In this document: in pieces, positions 1 to 5,809 of the stretch
How positions within the stretch are numbered: the stretch's first letter is position 1
How the letters are laid out: each line of letters begins with the position of its first letter
NCBI GenBank assembly: GCA_047630355.1
Contig: JBLHXN010000170.1
Span: forward strand, 1-6,491
Length of the DNA: 6,491 nucleotides
Direction: 5' to 3'
Origin: JANQUM01 sp047630355
GTDB lineage: Bacteria > Bacteroidota > Bacteroidia > Cytophagales > Spirosomataceae
Notes under the pieces: model-generated
What the model saw: the letters and a program-made list of their open reading frames with translations, nothing else
Database searches by the model: none
What the model was told of the DNA's origin: nothing
Translations under genes and position numbers: made by a program

Positions 1-125
1 AGGCAAAGATTTACCACGCGTTCGATATTAGCAGTAGTTATGTCACCGCCTTCTTCCCAACGCCAAAATCCGTAAATTGCCGCCGATACTTTGGGACCTG
101 AGTCGCTTAAATATATTTTTTTCAT
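1..125 (-). CDS. Aldo/keto reductase, N-terminal fragment (YdhF-like)
   Basis: This is the first 41 codons of a minus-strand gene that continues past the left edge. The protein starts MKKIYLSDSGPKVSAAIYGF and continues with WRWEEGGD and a segment ANIERVVNLC. The pattern of an early beta-hairpin, a G-F/Y-W-R-W motif and then a helix is that of NAD(P)H-dependent aldo/keto reductases resembling E. coli YdhF, cytoplasmic TIM-barrel enzymes that reduce aldehydes or ketones. The catalytic Asp-Tyr-Lys-His residues lie outside the window, so activity cannot be judged. The ATG at 123-125 is the only sensible start because it opens directly into the conserved N-terminus. No Shine-Dalgarno sequence is present, as is usual in Bacteroidota. 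The gene begins 85 bp after the thrA stop in the same direction, so co-transcription is possible, although a palindrome (142-166) lies between them. The physiological substrate is unknown. Confidence 0.75.
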   Translation of the reverse strand, partial: MKKIYLSDSGPKVSAAIYGFWRWEEGGDITTANIERVVNLC

Positions 126-141
126 AGTTTAAATAGCTTGT

Positions 142-166
142 AGCTATTGGCTATCAGCCTTTAGCT
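142..166. repeat. Palindromic intergenic element in the thrA to aldo/keto reductase gap
   Basis: AGCTA (142-146) pairs with TAGCT (162-166), and inside them GGCT (149-152) pairs with AGCC (156-159) around a three-base loop, with two mismatched T pairs between the two stems. A further TAGCT copy at 134-138 gives the region a repetitive TAGCT texture. A run of seven T follows on the plus strand (166-172), but no plus-strand gene lies upstream to terminate. On the minus strand the hairpin would form in the RNA between thrA and the aldo/keto reductase, without a following U-run. It may be a copy of a dispersed intergenic repeat or a weak processing or stability element. Confidence 0.5.
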
Positions 167-210
167 TTTTTTAATATAAGTAAATTTTATCTTTTTGAGG
201 AGGCTTATGT

Positions 211-2670
211 TTATTCGTTAAACGAGCTAATGCTCATAATGTCGGCGAAAACGCCCATCGCGGTTACTTCCGCACCGGCACCCGGACCCTTTACTACGAG
301 TGGATATGACTTGTAACGCTCGGTAGTAAACGAAATAATATTTTCAGATCCGTTCAAGTTATAGAAAGGATGCGAACTATCCACCGCTTTCAATCCTATG
401 CTGGCTTTTCCGTCTTCTAGCGTGGCGATAAACCGTAACCTCTTATCCAATGCTTCGGCTTGTAATAATAAATCTTCAAATCGCTGATTGTCAGCTAATA
501 GTTCTTCGTAGAAATTTTCAACACTTGAGGCTTCCTCGCAAGCTTGATTGAGCAATTTCTCAATTTTCACGTCCTGAAGTTCTAAACCGTGTCCGATTTC
601 ACGAGCTAAAATAAGGATTTTTCGAGCTACGTCCATTCCGCTCAAATCTTCTCGTGGATCGGGTTCGGTGAAACCTTGCTCTTTCGCGTCTTTTACAACG
701 TCCACAAATTTATCTCCAACTTTGAAATTATTGAAAATAAACGCTAAGGTTCCGGACAAAACCGCTTCGATTTTGTGGATTTTATCGCCGCTTTCAATCA
801 GGTTTTGTAACGTTCCAATAATCGGAAGCCCCGCTCCTACGTTGGTTTCGTACAGAAAACTAACTTTACGCTGTTGAGCAATTTTGCGTAATTTCAGGTA
901 TTCGGAGTAGCTACCAGAGTTCGCAACTTTATTCGGCGTAACCACCGAAATACTGTTGCGTAAAAGCGGCTCGTAATATTGAATGATGTCTTTGCTTGCG
1001 GTATTATCTACAAATACGCTGTACGGAAGGTTGAGGGCTTGAATATCCTCCACAAACTCACTAATGTTCGCCGGTTCCCCGCGTTCGTCTAACGCAGCCT
1101 CCCAGTTTTCCAAATCAATTCCCGCAACATCAATCATCGACTTACGGGTGTTTGTCAGACCCACGATATTGACGTTCAGGTTTTTGCGTTCTTTCAAAAA
1201 TTCCCGCTGATCATTTATCTGACGAAGTAACGTTTTCCCGATTAATCCGGTAGCTCCAACGATAAAAACGTTGAGAGTAAAGCCGTCAATATCGAAGAAG
1301 GAGTCGTGAATAGCGTTAAGCGATTTGCTCAAATCCTTCTTCTGAATTACCACAGAAATATTTAACTCCGAAGAGCCTTGAGCCGTAGCAATTACGTTCA
1401 CGCCATTGCGACCCAAAACAGAGAATAATTTACCCGAGATACCCGAACTGTTCTTCATGCCTTCACCAACGATGGCAATGACAGAAAGATTTTCCTGAAT
1501 CAATACACTATCAATATCTTTATTGGCTATTTCGACAGAAAGTCCTTTTTCGAGTATTTCCTTAACACTGTTGGCAATTTTTGGGTTAACGGCAAAACAA
1601 ATTGAATGCTCCGAAGATGCCTGCGAAATCAAGATAACGCTGATATTATTTTCGGCGAGAAGCGTAAACAAACGAGCCGAAACGCCCGCTACACCAATCA
1701 TACCGTTTCCTTGCACATTTATGAGTGCAAGATCGTCAATCGAAGAAATACCCGTAATAGAAAAATCCTGTTTTTGGGCATTTTTCTGAATGCGGGTTCC
1801 CGGGTGATCCGTATCAAAAGTGTTTAGTACTTTAATCGGAATTTCTTTGGAAAAAGCCGGAGTCAGACTCGGCGGATAAATTACTTTCGCTCCAAAATGC
1901 GAAAGCTCCATTGCCTCAGCGTACGATATTTCGGGGATAGTAAACGCGTTACTCACTTTACGTGGGTCAGCGGTCATCATACCGTTTACGTCCGTCCAGA
2001 TTTCTATCACTTCGGCGTCAAGTGCCGCTCCAAGAATGGAAGCTGTGTAATCAGAACCGCCCCGACCGAGCGTAGTGGTCACACCTTTTTCAGTAGAACC
2101 CATAAATCCGGTAACGCACTGAAAGCCAGTATTTTCTGAAAAGTATTCTTGAATTAATTTATTAGTCAAATCGAAGTTGACAGCGGCAAAACCGAAATTA
2201 TCGTCCGTTTTAATAACCTTTCGGGCATCCAGGTACCCAGCTTCGACTCCACGGTTTTTTAAGATTTCTGAAATGATTGTGGTAGAAAGGCGTTCGCCGA
2301 AACTAACCAATAGGTCATGCGTGCGTTCCGACAATTCACCGATTAACGATACGCCTTTGAGTAAATCGTCTATTTCGTTAAAAAGCCCTTTTACCCTGGC
2401 GATAACATTACTTTGACTTTTTACGTCAATAAGTTTTCTGATGGCGTTGAAGTGGCGTTCTTCAAGCGAACTCAGGTGTTCGGCGTATTCCACATCAGAC
2501 GAAGAAGCAAGGTTTCCAACGGCAATAAGTCGGTTGGTTACGCCACCCATTGCCGAAAAGACAACCGCCATTCGCTGATTGTGCTGCAAGTTGTTCTCAA
2601 TGATTTTTATTACTTGGTTGATGCTCTCAACTGTTCCGACGGATGTGCCACCAAATTTAAGGACTTTCAT
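211..2670 (-). CDS. thrA: Bifunctional aspartokinase / homoserine dehydrogenase
   Basis: The enzyme phosphorylates aspartate with ATP and, in its second domain, reduces aspartate semialdehyde to homoserine with NAD(P)H. These are the first and third steps from aspartate towards threonine and methionine, and the kinase step also feeds lysine. The 819-residue length matches E. coli ThrA (820). The kinase domain begins at once with KFGGTSVG (residues 5-12) and contains SFGERLS (123-129), TTTLGRGGSDYTA (198-210) and WTDVNGMMTADPR (225-237). Two ACT-like regulatory segments follow at about 312-385 and 394-458. The dehydrogenase carries the nucleotide-binding GATGLIGKTLL (472-482), TPNKVA (578-583), YETNVGAGLPIIGTL (607-621) and GFTEPDPREDLSGMD (666-680), so both active sites look intact. 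The frame is open back to 2790, but those 40 extra codons cross the terminator-like hairpin at 2702-2738 and come before the conserved N-terminus, so ATG 2668-2670 is chosen. The ACT segments suggest feedback control by threonine, as in other ThrA enzymes. The next gene downstream is not thrB. Confidence 0.96.
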   Translation of the reverse strand: MKVLKFGGTSVGTVESINQVIKIIENNLQHNQRMAVVFSAMGGVTNRLIAVGNLASSSDVEYAEHLSSLEERHFNAIRKLIDVKSQSNVIARVKGLFNEIDDLLKGVSLIGELSERTHDLLVSFGERLSTTIISEILKNRGVEAGYLDARKVIKTDDNFGFAAVNFDLTNKLIQEYFSENTGFQCVTGFMGSTEKGVTTTLGRGGSDYTASILGAALDAEVIEIWTDVNGMMTADPRKVSNAFTIPEISYAEAMELSHFGAKVIYPPSLTPAFSKEIPIKVLNTFDTDHPGTRIQKNAQKQDFSITGISSIDDLALINVQGNGMIGVAGVSARLFTLLAENNISVILISQASSEHSICFAVNPKIANSVKEILEKGLSVEIANKDIDSVLIQENLSVIAIVGEGMKNSSGISGKLFSVLGRNGVNVIATAQGSSELNISVVIQKKDLSKSLNAIHDSFFDIDGFTLNVFIVGATGLIGKTLLRQINDQREFLKERKNLNVNIVGLTNTRKSMIDVAGIDLENWEAALDERGEPANISEFVEDIQALNLPYSVFVDNTASKDIIQYYEPLLRNSISVVTPNKVANSGSYSEYLKLRKIAQQRKVSFLYETNVGAGLPIIGTLQNLIESGDKIHKIEAVLSGTLAFIFNNFKVGDKFVDVVKDAKEQGFTEPDPREDLSGMDVARKILILAREIGHGLELQDVKIEKLLNQACEEASSVENFYEELLADNQRFEDLLLQAEALDKRLRFIATLEDGKASIGLKAVDSSHPFYNLNGSENIISFTTERYKSYPLVVKGPGAGAEVTAMGVFADIMSISSFNE

Positions 2671-2701
2671 GAATGCTCTTAACGCTCGTTTTAATTGATA
2701 C

Positions 2702-2738
2702 AAAAAACCCTCCGTAATTGATATCAGGAGGGTTTTTT
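2702..2738 (-). terminator. Intrinsic terminator or thrA leader hairpin
   Basis: A perfect 12-bp stem is formed by 2702-2713 (AAAAAACCCTCC on the plus strand) and 2727-2738 (GGAGGGTTTTTT), with a 13-base loop that includes the self-complementary TGATATCA. The T-run on each strand makes it terminator-like in both directions. On the minus strand it lies 32 bases after the OmpA-family stop codon and ends 31 bases before the thrA start. It can end transcripts of the lipoprotein gene. Because the likely thrA promoter (2749-2756) lies before it, it would also be part of the thrA leader, where it could act as an attenuator. The sequence alone does not decide between these roles. Confidence 0.8.
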
Positions 2739-2748
2739 GAAGTTTGGA

Positions 2749-2782
2749 CAAATATAATGATTCGTGAGGTTTATTGGGCCAA
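2749..2782 (-). promoter_or_regulatory. Probable thrA promoter
   Basis: TATATTTG on the minus strand (2756-2749) matches the Bacteroidota sigma-A -7 consensus TAnnTTTG exactly. A TTG at 2782-2780 could be the -33 element, with a 23-base spacer at the long end of what is accepted. Transcription would start near 2743, a few bases before the hairpin at 2738-2702, and give a leader of roughly 70 bases before the thrA ATG. The promoter overlaps the last codons of the OmpA-family gene. The start position is inferred from the motif only. Confidence 0.5.
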
Positions 2783-3346
2783 TGACTCAAAAAACTCTTC
2801 TTCCCGTGCTCTGATTTTGACTAATACCCGACGATTCAGCTTCCGACCAGCGGGAGTAGCGTTACTGGCTACGGGACAAGTTGCACCATAACCCGCAATT
2901 GCCATTCGGCTCGCGGTTACGTTATGATCTCTCATAAAAATAGCGACGTTTTTCGCCCGGAGTTGAGAAAGAATTTTGTTCGATTCCTGATTTCCGCTGC
3001 TGTCGGCATGCCCTTCAATGAACAACTCGGTGAATGGGCAGTCATTTAAAACGGTGGAAATATCGCTCAATGTAGCAGTTGCTCCCTGAGAAAGCGTTGC
3101 CGAAGCAGATTCAAAGTAGAAGTCTGGTTGGAAAGTAATGTTAATTCCTTCGGAAGTTCTCACCACTACCGCCTGTTCGTTAGCGGCTGTAATCAAATCG
3201 GTTGATAGCTCGTCTAACATTACTCCGATTAGCACGGCTCGTCTTGCCGCAACAGTATCTTCTTTTGATTTTTTAGGGGCTTCTGTTTTACAACTAAAAA
3301 GGCTAACGGTAAAACTAATTAATAAGCCAAAATAAATTTTTCTCAT
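2771..3346 (-). CDS. OmpA-family peptidoglycan-associated lipoprotein
   Basis: This 191-residue protein begins with a lipoprotein signal peptide: positive MRK, a hydrophobic stretch and the lipobox LFSC, with Cys19 as the predicted lipidated residue, followed by the charged linker KTEAPKKSKED. A short helical region (about 32-60) leads to an OmpA/MotB C-terminal domain at about 68-178. Visible landmarks are INITFQPDFYFESASATL (69-86), EGHADSSG (111-118), the LSQLRA segment (127-131) and GRKLNRRV (167-174). The Asp in HADSSG and the Arg in NRRV correspond to the residues that hold diaminopimelate of peptidoglycan in this fold, so it probably links an outer-membrane anchor to the cell wall. It has no beta-barrel. 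The start is fixed by the signal peptide. It lies 58 bp downstream of the four-helix-bundle gene on the same strand, so the two may be co-transcribed. A near-match to the -7 box (TAATCTTG, 3378-3371) could give it its own start. The exact role is unknown. Confidence 0.88.
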   Translation of the reverse strand: MRKIYFGLLISFTVSLFSCKTEAPKKSKEDTVAARRAVLIGVMLDELSTDLITAANEQAVVVRTSEGINITFQPDFYFESASATLSQGATATLSDISTVLNDCPFTELFIEGHADSSGNQESNKILSQLRAKNVAIFMRDHNVTASRMAIAGYGATCPVASNATPAGRKLNRRVLVKIRAREEEFFESLAQ

Positions 3347-3404
3347 TCGTCAGGACAGGACTAGTCTTTACAAGATTATCAACACGCTAATATAGTACAT
3401 ATCC

Positions 3405-4001
3405 TCATATTTTCGGTTCGTAAATTATCAGGAAGACAATAATTATGGTAATAACTATCATACTTATAATTTCTACTTTGGAAAGTACGTCGCTGCTTTT
3501 TATGGCACGCTCGGAATTAATGAGTTGGCGTTTACCTTCGCTGACTTGAATGGCGGCAAGTGCGTTTAATGATTCCACAATCTTCGCACTTTTTGCCTCG
3601 ATATTCTCCTGGAGTTCTTTTTCTTCCGTTTCCTCCTCAGAAGCGTAGGTTTTCTCAATTCGCTCCAATTCTACCAACCGCTCTTTCAAGACATCAAAAT
3701 TATCAGACTCAGCGGTTGTTAATTCGGTCGTTCCGTATTGTTTTATCAGGCTATCTACCGCAAGGGTAAACTGAGCATTTGTGGCTTTGAAAGCAGATAC
3801 ATCGCCTTTCAATAACATCATCCTTCTTTCCTCCACTTCGTTGTGAATTTTGTAGGTCAGGTCGTACGCCACCAAACGGTCTTCATACATATTACCTATT
3901 GACTCTTTCACTATTTTGAAACTGGTGTTGTCCATCACGTTGGTGGCAATCACGATTATCAGCAGCAATATCAACGCTACAATTCTTTCGAGTTTTCTCA
4001 T
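3405..4001 (-). CDS. Small membrane protein with MCP-type four-helix-bundle sensor domain
   Basis: The 198-residue protein has a transmembrane helix at about 6-23, an extracytoplasmic helical region at about 24-175 and a second transmembrane helix at about 176-194, ending in only a few cytoplasmic residues (YEPKI). The segment after the first helix, with IGNMYEDRLVAYDLTYKIHN (35-54) and EERRMMLLKG, matches the signature of the four-helix-bundle sensory domain of methyl-accepting chemotaxis proteins (4HB_MCP). The middle is highly acidic (SEEETEEKELQENIEAKSAK, 121-140) and probably forms long helices. There is no HAMP, methyl-accepting, kinase or cyclase domain, so any signal must pass through a partner. 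The frame is open to ATG 4043, but ATG 4001 is preferred because it gives a normal MRKLER-plus-hydrophobic N-terminus. The upstream choice would add 14 residues. The OmpA-type lipoprotein gene follows 58 bp later. Ligand and partner are unknown. Confidence 0.8.
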   Translation of the reverse strand: MRKLERIVALILLLIIVIATNVMDNTSFKIVKESIGNMYEDRLVAYDLTYKIHNEVEERRMMLLKGDVSAFKATNAQFTLAVDSLIKQYGTTELTTAESDNFDVLKERLVELERIEKTYASEEETEEKELQENIEAKSAKIVESLNALAAIQVSEGKRQLINSERAIKSSDVLSKVEIISMIVITIIIVFLIIYEPKI

Positions 4002-4292
4002 GGGGTATTCCGCTAAAAGAGTACTTATAATTCTATCTTCCAAGATACGAAACGTTCTTTTTCGGAAGGAATAAAAGCTCGCAGTAATATCGCCCGTCCG
4101 AAAATTCTAATAACTTCCTAATCCCTCTTTTGAAAAAAGTCTATTTCAGGCAACCGTTTGGCATTTAATTTAGTAATGTTTTTTTTCTCTACATGGTTTA
4201 AGCCCACCAACTAAAAACCTATATTTGTAGGTCTAATCTAAATGGCAAGTCTACCGTGTGATTCTACTGTAATTTAAAACCTAACTACCCTT
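4002..4292. other. Divergent intergenic region
   Basis: This 291-bp stretch separates the minus-strand sensor gene from the plus-strand TPR gene and holds no gene of its own. It is AT-rich, with an eight-T run near 4179-4186. The plus-strand promoter at 4220-4227 is convincing. On the minus strand I found no exact TAnnTTTG element for the sensor gene, only loose look-alikes such as TATCTTGG about 40-50 bases upstream of its start. No hairpin terminator or small RNA signature is evident. Confidence 0.6.
4217..4232 (+). promoter_or_regulatory. Promoter -7 element of the TPR gene with overlapping inverted repeat
   Basis: TATATTTG at 4220-4227 is an exact match to the Bacteroidota -7 consensus TAnnTTTG. 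GGTTTA near 4195-4200 lies where a -33 element is expected but matches poorly. Transcription would start near 4234 and give a leader of about 59 bases. A short inverted repeat, ACCTA (4217-4221) and TAGGT (4228-4232), brackets the element, so a bound protein could block it. The repeat is only 5 bp and may be chance. There is no Shine-Dalgarno sequence before the ATG at 4293. Confidence 0.6.
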
Positions 4293-5633
4293 ATGTTCAA
4301 AAAACTTTCCATTTTATCTTTTCTGCTGACGTTTTGTTTAATCGCAAACGCACAGCAAACAGCCGCAGACTTTTTCAATATCGGTGTGAGCAAGAGCAAA
4401 TCTGCTGATTATATCGGAGCATTGACAGCGTTTAGCACATCAATTGCTATGAATCCCGAAAATGCTCAAAGTTACTACAACCGAGGCTTAGCAAAACAAG
4501 CTCTTAAAGATCACCGAGGTGCTATTTTGGATTTCGATCGTTGCATTGATTTAAGTTCCAAAGACGCTTTAGCTTTTCTTTATCGGGGTTTAAGTAAAAG
4601 TGCTCAGGACAACTACCGAGGTTCTTTACAAGACTTCAACCGCTCTTTAGAGTTAAATCCCGAAGATGCTTACGCTTTTTTACAACGAGGAATAATCCGC
4701 ATAAAACTGAGTGAATACCGTCGGGCAATTGAGGATTTCAATTCTGTATTAGACTTGAACCCTGACAACGACAGTAAATATCAGGCGTATTACTCACGCG
4801 GATATTGTCGTGCTGAATTAGAAGATTACCGCAACAGTATCACCGATTATTCAAAATCAATTGACCTGAACCCAAAGCGTTCGCAGTCTTACGCAAGCCG
4901 TGGTTTCAGCCGCATGAAAGTGGAAGACTTTATCGGTTCAATCAAAGATTTTGACGAAGCCGTAAAGTTGAACCCTGAAGACAGCGAGTCATTCTACAGC
5001 CGGGGATTCGCCAAAAGTAAAATTGAAGATTTCAGAGGCGGAATCAACGATTATAATATCGCCATCCAGCTCAATCCAAATAATACAGCGGCGTTTTACG
5101 GTCGGGGTTATTCTTACAGCAAATTAAACAATCAACGCAACGCCATCAGTGATTTGACGGAAGCGATTGAGATTGGGAATAATAAGAAAAACGCAAAAGT
5201 TATTTACGCCGGACGGTTGACAAAGGGAACGTTAGACAACCTGCGTGCCGCCATAAAAGATGGAGGAAGCATCGAAACGTTTTCTGAAGACCGCTCGGAA
5301 GCTTATTACACACGCGGCATTGCCAATTTCATATCTGGCGACGAAAAAGATGCCCTCGAAGACCTTAATAAGTCTATCGAACTTAATCCCACCTACGCGG
5401 ATGCTCATTTTAGAAGAGGAATGGTACGCTCCACCATGGGCTTGCAGTACGAAGCTATCGCCGATTTTTCAAATACGATTAAGATTGATGGCAGCTACGC
5501 TGAAGCTTACTACATGCGAGGTTTGATAAAACATACTATCGGTGATGTGAACGGCGGATGCTACGATTTAAGCCGTGCCGGAGAATTAGGTTATTCCTCT
5601 TCTTACAATATCATCAGAGAATATTGTAATTAA
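4293..5633 (+). CDS. Secreted tetratricopeptide-repeat (TPR) protein
   Basis: The 446-residue protein has a Sec signal peptide (MFKKLSILSFLLTFCLIANA, likely cleaved before Gln21) and no lipobox, so it should be periplasmic or exported. The rest is TPR solenoid. Repeats start near residues 25, 60, 94, 128, 165, 199, 233, 267, 337, 371 and 405, mostly 34 residues long, with the recurring pattern (A/S)-aromatic-aromatic-x-RG, then AI-x-D(F/Y), then LNP. The stretch 303-336 keeps the spacing (LDNLRAAIKD) but has lost the RG and LNP marks, so it is a degenerate twelfth repeat. Repeats 4 and 8 carry inserts of three and two residues. The end (GDVNGGCYDLSRAGELGYSS and IREYCN) is the usual cap of such proteins. 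TPR solenoids bind other proteins, so it is probably a scaffold with an unknown partner. No enzymatic domain is present. It has its own promoter and terminator and therefore appears monocistronic. Confidence 0.92.
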   Translation: MFKKLSILSFLLTFCLIANAQQTAADFFNIGVSKSKSADYIGALTAFSTSIAMNPENAQSYYNRGLAKQALKDHRGAILDFDRCIDLSSKDALAFLYRGLSKSAQDNYRGSLQDFNRSLELNPEDAYAFLQRGIIRIKLSEYRRAIEDFNSVLDLNPDNDSKYQAYYSRGYCRAELEDYRNSITDYSKSIDLNPKRSQSYASRGFSRMKVEDFIGSIKDFDEAVKLNPEDSESFYSRGFAKSKIEDFRGGINDYNIAIQLNPNNTAAFYGRGYSYSKLNNQRNAISDLTEAIEIGNNKKNAKVIYAGRLTKGTLDNLRAAIKDGGSIETFSEDRSEAYYTRGIANFISGDEKDALEDLNKSIELNPTYADAHFRRGMVRSTMGLQYEAIADFSNTIKIDGSYAEAYYMRGLIKHTIGDVNGGCYDLSRAGELGYSSSYNIIREYCN

Positions 5634-5673
5634 ATCTACCGAAGAGTATCTCGTTTTATAAATTATTTACTGA

Positions 5674-5707
5674 GCGTACTTCGTTTTTGAAACGGAGTAC
5701 GCTTTTT
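5674..5707 (+). terminator. Intrinsic terminator of the TPR gene
   Basis: GCGTACTTCGTTT (5674-5686) pairs with AAACGGAGTACGC (5690-5702) in a 13-bp stem with one T-G wobble and a three-base loop, followed by TTTTT (5703-5707) and, after AC, a further T-run. It lies 40 bases after the TPR stop codon. This is a textbook Rho-independent terminator and separates the TPR gene from the VWA gene. Confidence 0.92.
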
Positions 5708-5731
5708 ACTTTTAAGTAACATTTTTATGCA

Positions 5732-5748
5732 ACTTTACGTTGTAAAGT
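5732..5748. promoter_or_regulatory. Perfect inverted repeat, possible operator of the VWA gene
   Basis: ACTTTAC (5732-5738) and GTAAAGT (5742-5748) form a perfect 7-bp dyad with a GTT spacer, 62 bases before the VWA start codon. There is no T-run after it, so it is not a terminator. The symmetry and position suit a binding site for a dimeric repressor or activator. The regulator is unknown and none is encoded in the window. Confidence 0.5.
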
Positions 5749-5752
5749 AGAA

Positions 5753-5783
5753 TTTGGCAGAGAGCAGGTTCATTCTAAATTAT
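5753..5783 (+). promoter_or_regulatory. Weak candidate promoter of the VWA gene
   Basis: TTTG (5753-5756) followed after 19 bases by TAAATTAT (5776-5783) resembles a Bacteroidota -33/-7 pair, but the -7 part lacks the final TG of TAnnTTTG. An alternative is TAGAATTTG at 5748-5756, which has the right ends but one extra base in the spacer. Either choice places the dyad at 5732-5748 at or just upstream of the polymerase site. The spacer between the terminator and the ATG contains no better match. Confidence 0.3.
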
Positions 5784-5809
5784 TAATTCCCCATTCACAA
5801 TTATATCAA

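Noticed and set aside
166..172. Plus-strand terminator formed by the 142-166 palindrome and its T-run.
   Set aside because: No plus-strand gene lies upstream in the window, and the stem is interrupted and short.
197..221. A GAGGAGG followed closely by ATG on the plus strand, like a ribosome binding site with a start codon.
   Set aside because: The reading frame stops after four codons, Bacteroidota genes here do not use Shine-Dalgarno sequences, and the stretch overlaps the end of thrA.
1523..2682. Several plus-strand open frames of 70-90 codons inside thrA.
   Set aside because: They are antisense shadows of a strongly conserved enzyme gene and show no recognisable domain or start signal.
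2702..2738. A thr leader peptide read through the hairpin (Lys-Thr-Leu-Leu-Ile-Ser-Ile-Thr in frame).
   Set aside because: No start codon lies between the probable transcription start and these codons, and the Ile/Thr content is too small to claim a regulatory peptide.
2671..2790. A 40-residue N-terminal extension of ThrA starting at ATG 2790.
   Set aside because: It runs through the probable promoter and the terminator-like hairpin and overlaps the end of the lipoprotein gene, while the conserved kinase start KFGGTSVG follows directly after ATG 2670.
4002..4043. Start of the sensor protein at ATG 4043.
   Set aside because: The extra 14 residues precede a normal MRKLER membrane-protein start and add no recognisable feature. 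It remains possible but is less likely.
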